Origin: Actinomycetota bacterium
GTDB taxonomy: Bacteria; Actinomycetota; Acidimicrobiia; Acidimicrobiales; Acidimicrobiaceae
Direction: 5' to 3'
Length of the DNA stretch: 9,819 nucleotides
Assembly (NCBI GenBank): GCA_004366215.1
Contig: SIRY01000037.1
Coordinates: 1 to 9,819 of the forward strand
Of this stretch, positions 1-5,911 are shown in pieces. The position numbers were made by a program, and so were the translations under genes. How positions within the stretch are numbered: position 1 is the stretch's first letter; the number at the start of each line of letters is the position of its first letter. The notes under the pieces were generated by a model. That model was not told the DNA's origin. It saw only the letters and a list, made by a program, of their open reading frames with translations, and did no database searches.

Positions 1-6
1 GGGCGC

Positions 7-23
7 TCACCTTGGCCAGGTGA
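7..23. repeat. Short inverted repeat just after arsR
   Basis: TCACCT (7-12) and AGGTGA (18-23) form a perfect 6-bp inverted repeat around a 5-base loop, starting two bases beyond the arsR stop codon. It could be a weak terminator stem for the patB-arsR unit, but no T-tract is visible on either side and the window ends here, so its role is unknown. Confidence 0.35.
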
Positions 24-24
24 C

Positions 25-399
25 CTAGCCGACCTCCATCAGGCTGGCAACGATCTGGCCAAAGTGACGCGCCGCGATCGCGGCCGCGCCGTCCACGAGG
101 AGTGCGACCTCGGGGTCTCGCACTCGGTAGCGGCGCTGGCGACCATCTCGTCCTGCGTGGATGAGTCCCGCATCGACGAGACACGACAGGTGGACAGAGG
201 TGCGACCTTGTGAGAGCCCGGTGATGCGCCGACACTCCATCGAGTTGAGCTCGCCGTGCTCGAGCAACGCCCGCATGAGCCTGACTCGGGTCGGATCTGC
301 GAGCGCTCCAAACAGTCGCGCGAGAACGGCATCCACCTCTCCCCCCCGGACGACGTCGTCGAGGGGGACTCGCAACCGAGGGTTCTCCGTGCTCGTCAT
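25..399 (-). CDS. ArsR/SmtB-family winged-helix transcriptional regulator
   Basis: A 124-residue protein, the usual size for a single-domain ArsR regulator. The family opening LFGALADPTRVRLMRALL lies at about residues 29-46, the helix-turn-helix with the recognition helix around GLSQGRTSVHLSCLVDAGLI at 61-80, and the wing around GRDGRQRRYRV at 83-93. These proteins bind DNA as dimers and leave it when a ligand or redox signal arrives. The classical ELCVC metal site is absent; there are two cysteines, Cys56 and Cys73, so a metal, thiol or sulfide signal cannot be ruled out, but this is inference. The ATG overlaps the TGA of the upstream lyase gene as ATGA, so translation is probably coupled. 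The open frame continues far upstream inside the lyase gene, but that part is arginine-rich shadow sequence and the ATG at 399 is the natural start. It probably regulates its own operon. Confidence 0.88.
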   Translation of the reverse strand: MTSTENPRLRVPLDDVVRGGEVDAVLARLFGALADPTRVRLMRALLEHGELNSMECRRITGLSQGRTSVHLSCLVDAGLIHAGRDGRQRRYRVRDPEVALLVDGAAAIAARHFGQIVASLMEVG

Positions 400-1571
400 C
401 ACACCTCCACCTCGAACAACCGGTGGATGATCTCGCTCACGACCTCCGGCTCCGTCGCGAGGTTCAGCCGCATCCAGTCGGTCCAACCCGATGGGGCGAA
501 GGTCTCTCCTGCAGAGACGACCACGCCGCGGCGCCGCGCCCACTGCGCCGCGGTCTCGCCTGCCAGGCCATCGACCTGGACCCAGAGCAGATACGTACCC
601 TCGGGGCTCGTGGTCGAGGCGTGAGCCGTTCTCGCGCAGGCCTCGACGGTCCTCGCGATGTTCTCGTCGAGACGTTCGTTCGTCATCGTCAGCCAGTCGC
701 CCCCAGCTTCCCAGCCGACAGCCGCCGCGAGGAGGCCGAGTGGACTCGCCACCCCGCGCCGATGTGGTTCGACGCGACGCAAGCGAGCCGAGAGCTCGCC
801 AGCGCCGGGCTCGATGTGCGCTGCCTTGAGGCCCGCGATGTTGAACGTCTTCGTCGCGGCCGAGAGACTCACAGCACGCTCCACGGCCGGGTGGTCGAGG
901 CTCACGAACGGCACGTGCTGACGCCCTGCTCGCAGGAGATCCGCGTGGATCTCGTCGGCGATCACGACGAGGTTGCACCGAAGCGCCACCTCGGCGATCG
1001 CCGTGAGCTCGCCCGCGCTCAGCACGACCCCGGTCGGGTTGTGGGGGTTGCACACGATGAGTGCCTGCGCACCTGAGGCGCGCGCCGCCGCTTCGAGGCG
1101 GTCAGGATCGATGCGGAAGCCCTGCTCCGGCTCGAGTACGACCGGCTCGACCTCTCTGCCGAGCGCAGGGGGCAGCGAGAGGAACGGAGGGTACGAAGGG
1201 ACGGGCACGAGGATGCGTGCGCCCGGGTCGGTCAGCGTCTCGATGCTGAGCGCGAGCCCACCGAGCACGTCCTCGACGGTGATGAGCTCACGAGGAACGT
1301 GGCCGTAGCGGGCCTTCGACCAGTTCGACCACGCAGCCCCGTAGCGCTCCTCGAGGGACCCCGAGCTGTAGCCGACGTCTCCACGCGCCACCGCATCGCC
1401 CACCTCGCGACGGACAACCTCAGGCGGCAGAAAGTCCATGTCCGCTACCCAGGCCGGCACGAGCGGGTGGGGCGCGAGCTCCCACTTCACGCTCAGCGGT
1501 CGGCGCGCCCGCACCGCCGCGATGACGGCGAGCCGCTCTGGCGCGGGGAAGCCCAACTCTCGCGTGGTCAC
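399..1571 (-). CDS. patB: MalY/PatB-family PLP-dependent cystathionine beta-lyase / aminotransferase
   Basis: A 390-residue fold-type I PLP enzyme, matching the length of MalY and PatB. Visible motifs are WVADMDF (41-47, typical of the MalY/PatB group), the cofactor loop NPHNPTG (175-181), ADEIHADLL (205-213) with the PLP-ring aspartate, ATKTFNIAGLK (239-249) with the Schiff-base lysine Lys241, and MRLNLA (367-372) with the carboxylate-binding Arg368. The family cleaves the beta C-S bond of cystathionine or cysteine-type substrates to give pyruvate, ammonia and a thiol; some members are mainly aminotransferases. The product is cytosolic. The start is the GTG at 1571, since an in-frame TAG at 1581-1583 excludes longer forms. 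There is no Shine-Dalgarno sequence; a TAGCAT hexamer six bases upstream suggests a leaderless mRNA. It forms an operon with the ArsR gene, which overlaps its stop by four bases. Exact substrate is not readable from sequence. Confidence 0.9.
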   Translation of the reverse strand: MTTRELGFPAPERLAVIAAVRARRPLSVKWELAPHPLVPAWVADMDFLPPEVVRREVGDAVARGDVGYSSGSLEERYGAAWSNWSKARYGHVPRELITVEDVLGGLALSIETLTDPGARILVPVPSYPPFLSLPPALGREVEPVVLEPEQGFRIDPDRLEAAARASGAQALIVCNPHNPTGVVLSAGELTAIAEVALRCNLVVIADEIHADLLRAGRQHVPFVSLDHPAVERAVSLSAATKTFNIAGLKAAHIEPGAGELSARLRRVEPHRRGVASPLGLLAAAVGWEAGGDWLTMTNERLDENIARTVEACARTAHASTTSPEGTYLLWVQVDGLAGETAAQWARRRGVVVSAGETFAPSGWTDWMRLNLATEPEVVSEIIHRLFEVEV

Positions 1572-1577
1572 GCCGTC

Positions 1578-1583
1578 ATGCTA
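1578..1583 (-). promoter_or_regulatory. Candidate -10 element of a leaderless patB promoter
   Basis: TAGCAT on the minus strand is followed by six bases and then the GTG start, so the predicted transcription start is the G of the start codon. No convincing -35 hexamer is present 16-19 bases upstream. The TAG of this element is also the in-frame stop that limits the lyase ORF. Confidence 0.5.
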
Positions 1584-1605
1584 CGGCACCCAGGCGATGT
1601 CCGGC

Positions 1606-1620
1606 GTTGTGCACATCAAC
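1606..1620. promoter_or_regulatory. Palindromic operator candidate upstream of patB-arsR
   Basis: GTTGTGCACATCAAC has outer arms GTTG and CAAC and an inner perfect 8-bp palindrome TGTGCACA (1608-1615). It lies at about -35 to -49 from the predicted patB transcription start, inside a 70-base gap that otherwise has no recognisable content. It is a reasonable place for the ArsR protein or an activator to bind. No binding consensus for this regulator is known to me. Confidence 0.35.
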
Positions 1621-1641
1621 CGAATGGATGATGCTCTGTGG

Positions 1642-2349
1642 CTATTCGGATGACCGGTAATCGATGATCGCTCCGACGCGCGCCCGCTGGAGCGCTGCCC
1701 AGCGTGCCGACGGCCCCACCCAGGGCAGACCAGCCCTCGTGAGTAGCCAGCCAGCCAGCGCCGGGTTGCGAGCGAGGACGGGACCGTGAAGGTACGTCCC
1801 GATGATCGAGCCGCACACGACGCCGTCGACGCCACCGCCGTTGCCAACTCCCACCAAGACGCGCCCGAGAGGTTGCGCTCCCTCCTCGAGCTCTGTTCGC
1901 CCCCAGTGGTTCTCAAAACCGCTCAGGTAGGCTCCGAGCGGTAGCGTCGGGCTGCTCAACACGTCGCCGACGGCTCGTTGACCCCCGCCCACCGAACGGA
2001 CCGGCAGCAGACCGAGACCCTCGTGCTCGCGGCCTGCGGCGACGAAGGACCGACCAAGGAGCTGCAATCCAGCGCAGACGGCGAGCACCGGGCGACCGGC
2101 GCTGACGACCTCGCTGAGCGCTCCATCGAGCGCAAGCCGTCGAGCAGCGAGGACCTGGGGCGCGTCCTCCCCGCCACCCACGATGTAGATCGCGCCGTCC
2201 CGCGGCAGCGGACCGTCGGCCCGCGCGTCGACCACCTCGACCGGATGGTGCGCTCGGCGCAGCGCGTGAGCGAGCATGAGCGCGTTACCTCGGTCTGCGT
2301 AGGTGCCGAGCAGATCCGGGTAGACGACGACGATGCGCGCGGGGTTCAC
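1642..2349 (-). CDS. gatD: Lipid II isoglutaminyl synthase, glutamine amidotransferase subunit GatD
   Basis: A class I (triad) glutamine amidotransferase of the CobB/CobQ-like group, 235 residues from the chosen GTG, close to the size of known GatD proteins. It hydrolyses glutamine and passes ammonia to MurT, which amidates the D-Glu alpha-carboxyl of lipid II at the cytoplasmic side of the membrane. The nucleophile is Cys92 in VLAVCAGLQLLG and the catalytic histidine is His188 in GTYLHGPVL; this spacing and the opening VVYPDLLGTYADRGN fit GatD. The GTG at 2349 overlaps the murT TGA as GTGA and has GGAG ten bases upstream. A further GTG at 2388 would add 13 residues and overlap murT by 43 bases without a ribosome site, so I reject it. 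The overlap implies translational coupling and equal production of the two subunits. Confidence 0.93.
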   Translation of the reverse strand: MNPARIVVVYPDLLGTYADRGNALMLAHALRRAHHPVEVVDARADGPLPRDGAIYIVGGGEDAPQVLAARRLALDGALSEVVSAGRPVLAVCAGLQLLGRSFVAAGREHEGLGLLPVRSVGGGQRAVGDVLSSPTLPLGAYLSGFENHWGRTELEEGAQPLGRVLVGVGNGGGVDGVVCGSIIGTYLHGPVLARNPALAGWLLTRAGLPWVGPSARWAALQRARVGAIIDYRSSE

Positions 2350-3653
2350 CGCCGCGTCGCTCCGAGGGCTACGCGCTCCGTCGGCCACGAGCCGGGCGCG
2401 GTCCGATCGATGACCGCTCCGAGCCGCGCGAGCGAGCGCTGCACGTCCCAGAAGGCCGTGTAGTTCGCGACGACGATGACGGGGCCGTGAGCCGAGGCCA
2501 GCTCGACGGCTTCACCGATGGAGCGCGCGTCGACCGGTTCGTGACCTGCGACCTCGAGTCGAAGCGCGAGGTCCGCTGCGCGGGTCCCACCCACCACGAT
2601 CGATCGAGGTTGCAGCCGTTCCCACGGAGCATCCCAGATCCACGACGGATCACGCCCGTCGGCGACCCGATCGTTGAGGACCGCGACCATTCCCCCGCGC
2701 CACGCCTCGAGGAGCTCGACGAGCGCGTCGACGCCCGCTGGATTCTTCGCGAGCACGGTGCTCACGCGGGGCGCTCCTCGCAGCCGCGTCAGCCGCCAGG
2801 TCGAGAACCGTCCCTCGAGGTCGAGGCGGGCGCCCTCGAGACGAGCGAGCACGCTGCTGACCGATCGACCCTCAACGGTCGCGACCGCGACCCCCGCGCA
2901 GAGCGCGTTAAACGCGTTGAACGACCCTGGCGGCGCACCTCGAAGGCTGACCCGGCCCTCCGGGCCGTGGGCCTCGCCGTCGTCGCCGATCCACCAAGAC
3001 GCCGGGGGTTCTGCGAGGCCACACGCACCGCAGCGCCAGCTACCACCCTCGACGTCGATCGCCTCGCCACAGCGTGGGCAGGCCGACGCGTCGCGAGTCC
3101 AGGTCTCACGTGGTCGGACCCACAGCTGGCGCCGGAAGTGCAGCGCCCCGGCGACGACGACCGGATCAGCGGCGTTGGCGACGACCACGTCGACGTGGGG
3201 CGCGCTCTCAGCGATTCGCTGGGCAAGCCGGCGAACCTCGAGGGCGCGGTCGAGTTGGTCGCGGCTGAGGTTGAGCCAGACGAGCACGGCGGGCTTCAGC
3301 GCGGCCGCCACCGCCGGGACGTAGGCCTCGTCCACCTCGAAGACGCCGAGCCGAGCGTGCGGATCACCGCGAGCGAGCGCGCCCGCGATCCCAAACGGGA
3401 GGTTCGCGCCACGGTTGCTCACCGTCGGCTCGCTCGCGAGGGCCGCAGCGAGAGCCGTCGTCGTCGACTTGCCGTTCGTGCCGGTGACGAGCAGCGTCGT
3501 AAGGCGCCTGCCCGCCTGCTCGAGGATGTGGGGCTCGATCGCGAGTGCGGCACGACCAGACAGCGCCGTGCCGGCCCCACGGCCGCTCAGGCGAGCGCCG
3601 AGCGCCACTCCCTGCGCGACCGCTGACGCGAGTCGTCCACGAAGTCGCTCCAC
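2346..3653 (-). CDS. murT: Lipid II isoglutaminyl synthase, Mur-ligase-like subunit MurT
   Basis: A Mur-ligase-family ATPase of 435 residues from the GTG at 3653, the usual MurT size. Seen in order: P-loop TGTNGKSTTT (57-66), NRGAN (80-84), EVDEA (106-110), a four-cysteine zinc ribbon CPRC...CGAC (Cys192, 195, 208, 211) diagnostic of MurT, NPAG (302-305), and the C-terminal DUF1727 region with LNDRVADGRDPSWIWD (326-341), whose last Asp corresponds to the MurT acid that completes the GatD-MurT active site. It activates the D-Glu carboxyl of lipid II with ATP for amidation by GatD-derived ammonia. The frame stays open to a GTG at 3824, but those 57 residues resemble no MurT N-terminus and run through the 6C-like RNA hairpins. 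The start at 3653 is backed by family length and by TAGCCT seven bases upstream. Confidence 0.92.
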   Translation of the reverse strand: MERLRGRLASAVAQGVALGARLSGRGAGTALSGRAALAIEPHILEQAGRRLTTLLVTGTNGKSTTTALAAALASEPTVSNRGANLPFGIAGALARGDPHARLGVFEVDEAYVPAVAAALKPAVLVWLNLSRDQLDRALEVRRLAQRIAESAPHVDVVVANAADPVVVAGALHFRRQLWVRPRETWTRDASACPRCGEAIDVEGGSWRCGACGLAEPPASWWIGDDGEAHGPEGRVSLRGAPPGSFNAFNALCAGVAVATVEGRSVSSVLARLEGARLDLEGRFSTWRLTRLRGAPRVSTVLAKNPAGVDALVELLEAWRGGMVAVLNDRVADGRDPSWIWDAPWERLQPRSIVVGGTRAADLALRLEVAGHEPVDARSIGEAVELASAHGPVIVVANYTAFWDVQRSLARLGAVIDRTAPGSWPTERVALGATRR

Positions 3654-3660
3654 CAGGTCG

Positions 3661-3666
3661 AGGCTA
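3661..3666 (-). promoter_or_regulatory. Candidate -10 element of a leaderless murT-gatD promoter
   Basis: TAGCCT on the minus strand lies seven bases before the preferred GTG start of murT. There is no Shine-Dalgarno sequence between them. No good -35 hexamer is visible. The element lies downstream of the 6C-like RNA terminator, so it would give murT-gatD its own transcript. Confidence 0.42.
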
Positions 3667-3739
3667 GTGCTCGAGGAGCCGTCGCACTCCTCGCTCTGCT
3701 CGCCGCCTCGCGCCGCTAGAACAGTGGTCGCGACAACGT

Positions 3740-3816
3740 AGAAGGAGCCGGCTGGGGGGAAGCCGGCTCCTTGAGAATGCAACGGTCTCTGTTGGGGGGG
3801 AACCATCCCGTTGCTA
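3740..3816 (-). ncRNA. 6C-like small RNA with two C-rich hairpin loops
   Basis: Read on the minus strand, the segment folds into two consecutive hairpins, each showing a run of cytosines in its loop. Hairpin 1 has outer arms GCAACGG (3814-3808) and CCGTTGC (3785-3779), with an inner GTT/AAC stem around CCCCCCC. Hairpin 2 has a perfect 12-bp stem, AGCCGGCTCCTT pairing with AAGGAGCCGGCT, around a seven-base loop with CCCCCC. Two stem-loops each with at least six C residues is the defining description of the actinobacterial 6C RNA. Hairpin 2 is also a plausible terminator, and a promoter fits just upstream, with its predicted start about two bases before hairpin 1. 6C RNAs in mycobacteria are reported to act on mRNAs by base pairing through these loops. 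Ends are predicted, not measured; assignment rests on structure, as no covariance search was run. Confidence 0.78.
3742..3772 (-). terminator. Perfect 12-bp hairpin at the 3' end of the 6C-like RNA
   Basis: AAGGAGCCGGCT (3742-3753) and AGCCGGCTCCTT (3761-3772) are perfectly complementary, separated by seven bases. On the minus strand the stem ends in CCTT and is followed by CTACGTTGTC, so the U-tract is weak. It is the strongest stem in the window and would end the RNA before the murT promoter. Confidence 0.6.
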
Positions 3817-3822
3817 CGTATC

Positions 3823-3852
3823 ACGATAGTGGCGCAAGCGCCGCGCTATGAA
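3823..3852 (-). promoter_or_regulatory. Candidate promoter of the 6C-like RNA
   Basis: On the minus strand TATCGT (3828-3823) matches the TAnnnT form of a -10 element, and TTCATA (3852-3847) lies 18 bases upstream as a four-of-six match to the -35 hexamer. The predicted start at about 3816 falls two bases before the first hairpin. The -35 overlaps the palindrome at 3845-3868. Confidence 0.42.
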
Positions 3853-3868
3853 CAGTTCTGATGATAGC
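3845..3868. promoter_or_regulatory. LysR-box-like palindromic operator candidate
   Basis: Arms GCTAT (3845-3849) and ATAGC (3864-3868) flank a smaller palindrome GAACAGTTC (3850-3858). T3849 and A3861 are separated by 11 bases, the T-N11-A form of LysR boxes. The site lies 30-53 bases before the LysR start codon and covers the proposed -35 of the divergent 6C-like RNA, where an autoregulatory LysR protein would be expected to bind. Confidence 0.42.
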
Positions 3869-3897
3869 AAGGATCACTTTTTCCGATAGGAGGTGAG

Positions 3898-4842
3898 GTG
3901 GAGCTCAAGCAGCTACGTTCGCTCCTTGCGGTCGAGGAGGCGGGGAGCTTCTCGGGCGCTGCCGACGCCCTCGCCACCGTGCAGTCCAACGTGTCAGCGC
4001 ACGTCTCCAAGCTCGAGCGAGAGCTCGGCGTCGTCCTCGTCGACCGGCGCACAGGCCAGCTGACGGCCGAAGGTGAGATCGTCGCCAAGCGAGCACGCCA
4101 CCTCCTCAGCGAGATCGCGGAGATCTACGAGGACCTCGCGCTCCACGGCTCTGACGCCACAGGGAGGGTCCGGCTCGGCATGATCGCCACGGTCGCGAGC
4201 TGGCTCCTACCGCCGCTGCTCGAGCGACTCGGCCGCGAACACCCGCGCATCGAACTCGAGGTGGCCGAGGGAACCGCCGCCTCGCTCCAGCGCCGACTCC
4301 ACAGCGGGGGTGTGGACCTCGCCGTCTTGACCAACCCCATCCGCTACGAGGAGCTCACCTTCACGACGCTGCTCACGGAGCGCTACGTCCTCGTCGTACC
4401 AAAGACCCACCCCATGGCGTCAGCTCGATCGCTCCAGGTCGCCGAGGCGGCGTCGCTCCCCATGCTCGTTCCCCCCGTCCACGTGGGTTTCCGCGACGAG
4501 CTCGAGGCGATCGTCGCGAGCCGAGGCGCGCGCCTCAGCGTGATCGCCGAGATCGACGGCCTCAACGTCATCGCGGCCCTCGCCCTCCGAGGCTTCGCCC
4601 CCGCCATCCTGCCCGCGAGTGCGGTCGAGGTGGTCGCACACCACGCCGAGACGGTCGCCATCGAGCTCGCAGACGTCCCGCCTCGCCAGATCGGCCTCGC
4701 GCGCCACCGCAACCACCTCCAGAGCGCTGCAGCGCGCGCGGTCGGCGCGGTGCTAGTCGGGCTGCCACATCGCCTCCCGCGACACGCGCTGCCAACCGGC
4801 GTGACGCCAGCGTCACGCGGCGCTCACGGACCGACGTCATGA
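3898..4842 (+). CDS. LysR-family transcriptional regulator
   Basis: A 314-residue protein with the standard LysR layout. The winged helix-turn-helix occupies about residues 1-60, opening with MELKQLRSLLAVEEAGSF and including SNVSAHVSKLERELG (30-44), the recognition helix. The effector-binding domain runs from about 91 (RVRLGMI) to 295 and includes LHSGGVDLAVL (134-144). Such proteins act as cytosolic tetramers that need a small-molecule co-inducer. The GTG at 3898 is the only usable start before an in-frame TAG at 3865-3867, and AGGAGG (3888-3893) sits four bases before it, a short but strong ribosome site. The last 20 or so residues are poorly structured and lie over a DNA hairpin. Likely targets are its own promoter, the divergent 6C-like RNA and possibly the SDR gene 125 bases downstream; the effector is unknown. 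Confidence 0.92.
   Translation: MELKQLRSLLAVEEAGSFSGAADALATVQSNVSAHVSKLERELGVVLVDRRTGQLTAEGEIVAKRARHLLSEIAEIYEDLALHGSDATGRVRLGMIATVASWLLPPLLERLGREHPRIELEVAEGTAASLQRRLHSGGVDLAVLTNPIRYEELTFTTLLTERYVLVVPKTHPMASARSLQVAEAASLPMLVPPVHVGFRDELEAIVASRGARLSVIAEIDGLNVIAALALRGFAPAILPASAVEVVAHHAETVAIELADVPPRQIGLARHRNHLQSAAARAVGAVLVGLPHRLPRHALPTGVTPASRGAHGPTS
4799..4818. repeat. 8-bp inverted repeat in the 3' end of the LysR gene
   Basis: GCGTGACG (4799-4806) and CGTCACGC (4811-4818) are perfectly complementary around a 4-base loop CCAG. The hairpin lies within the final codons, 22 bases before the stop ends. It has no T-tract, so it is at best a weak or Rho-assisted attenuation site, or an operator for the SDR gene. 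Confidence 0.35.
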
Positions 4843-4854
4843 TATTCACATCGT

Positions 4855-4870
4855 TATTGGTTTGTCAATA
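4855..4870. promoter_or_regulatory. AT-rich inverted repeat upstream of the SDR gene
   Basis: TATTG (4855-4859) and CAATA (4866-4870) form a perfect inverted repeat with a 6-base spacer in the 125-base gap between the LysR and SDR genes. This is the most AT-rich patch of the window, 98 bases before the SDR start, and is a candidate operator or promoter region. I see no confident -35/-10 pair. The rest of the gap carries a GGGGG run (4886-4890) and the SDR ribosome site. Confidence 0.35.
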
Positions 4871-4967
4871 GTGAGACAACTTGCAGGGGGTGCGTTGCCT
4901 CGAGCGACGCGTCGTGGCACCATGAACGAGTCGCCGACGGAGTGGCCAAGGGCCGAGAGGAGGAGCC

Positions 4968-5897
4968 GTGGCAGGACTGTGCGATGGTCGGGTCGTCGTC
5001 ATCACCGGCGCGGGGCGTGGGATCGGGCGCGCTCACGCGCTCGCCTTCGCCGCCGAGGGCGCTCGCGTCGTCGTCAACGACCTCGGTGCACAGGTCGACG
5101 GTACCGGCTCGTCGACCGGTCCGGCGGGCGAGGTCGTCGAGACCATCCGAGCCGCCGGAGGCGAGGCGATCGCCAACGGTGACGACGTCGCAAGCTGGGA
5201 AGGCGCACAACGCCTGCTCAACGCCGCACTCGAAGCCTTCGGGCACGTCGATGTGGTCGTCAACAACGCTGGCATCCTACGCGATCGCATGATCGTCAAC
5301 ATGACCGAGTCCGAGTGGGACGACGTGATCCGCGTCCACCTCAAGGGCACCTTCGCGATGACGCGGTGGGCCGGTGCCTACTTCCGAGAGCGCGCCAAAG
5401 CCGGCGAGACGCTCGATGCGCGCATCATCAACACGACGAGCGCGTCAGGGATCTACGGCAACGTCGGCCAGGCGAACTACGGAGCGGCCAAAGCGGGCAT
5501 CGCATCTCTCACCATCATCGCGGCCATGGAGCTCGGCCGCTACGGCGTCACGGTCAACGCCATCGCACCCGTGGCGCTCACCCGCATGACCGAGAACCTC
5601 GGCATCGTCGCACCTGACGACGAGCAAGCCAGAGCAGCGCTCGCACCAGACAACATCTCGCCGCTCGTGGTATGGCTCGGATCGGCACGCTCGGCTGGCA
5701 TCACCGGCCGTGTCTTCGACATCGCCGGCCACCACGTCGACGTCGCAGAGGGCTGGCACGCCGGCCCCGGGGCCGAAGCCAAGGGCGTGCGCTTCACCTA
5801 CGGTGAGCTCGACGAGCTCATCCCTCAGCTGGTCGCGCAAGCTCGGCGGAACGCCGACATGAGCGGCCATGAGCCGCCACCTCCGCCGACCGCCTAG
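4968..5897 (+). CDS. Short-chain dehydrogenase/reductase, HSD17B4-like 3-hydroxyacyl-CoA dehydrogenase type
   Basis: A 309-residue SDR with a Rossmann fold. The NAD(P) loop TGAGRGIG spans 13-20, NDLG with Asp38 at the end of strand 2 suggests NAD(H) preference, NNAG is at 99-102, and the catalytic residues are Ser158, Tyr171 and Lys175 (YGAAK). The insert DGTGSSTGPAGEVVETIRAAGG (44-65) and VHLKGTF (123-129), with His where classical SDRs have Asn, are typical of the multifunctional-enzyme-type-2 / HSD17B4 dehydrogenase domain, which oxidises 3-hydroxyacyl-CoA in beta-oxidation. It is longer than a plain FabG (about 250) because of a tail after residue 260 and a proline-rich end. GAGGAGGAG ends four to five bases before the GTG start. 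Lipid or sterol chain degradation is the likely pathway, but the exact acyl-CoA is unknown. The PhoU gene follows almost immediately. Confidence 0.88.
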   Translation: MAGLCDGRVVVITGAGRGIGRAHALAFAAEGARVVVNDLGAQVDGTGSSTGPAGEVVETIRAAGGEAIANGDDVASWEGAQRLLNAALEAFGHVDVVVNNAGILRDRMIVNMTESEWDDVIRVHLKGTFAMTRWAGAYFRERAKAGETLDARIINTTSASGIYGNVGQANYGAAKAGIASLTIIAAMELGRYGVTVNAIAPVALTRMTENLGIVAPDDEQARAALAPDNISPLVVWLGSARSAGITGRVFDIAGHHVDVAEGWHAGPGAEAKGVRFTYGELDELIPQLVAQARRNADMSGHEPPPPPTA

Positions 5898-5911
5898 GCT
5901 TGGTAGTCGGA

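Noticed and set aside
400..1053. Upstream extension of the ArsR frame into the lyase gene, giving a 342-residue ORF.
   Set aside because: The extra part is Arg/Gly-rich and lies wholly inside the lyase gene in another frame; the ArsR domain begins at the ATGA overlap.
2350..2388. A longer GatD starting at GTG 2388.
   Set aside because: No Shine-Dalgarno sequence, 43-base overlap with murT, and residues before the conserved first strand are not expected; the GTGA overlap at 2346-2349 is the usual arrangement.
2487..3626. A long plus-strand open frame opposite murT (379 residues).
   Set aside because: Composition is Arg/Asp/Glu-rich shadow of a GC-rich gene; it shows no domain, and the opposite strand encodes a complete MurT.
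3654..3824. A 57-residue N-terminal extension of MurT starting at GTG 3824.
   Set aside because: It would be a translation of the small-RNA hairpins, resembles no MurT N-terminus, has no ribosome site, and the GTG at 3653 gives the normal family length with a leaderless promoter candidate.
3742..3830. A riboswitch (for example the c-di-AMP type) on the plus strand leading into the LysR gene, suggested by GGGGGGGAACC.
   Set aside because: The conserved core and multi-helix layout are missing, and the two hairpins with C-run loops on the minus strand are explained better as a 6C RNA.
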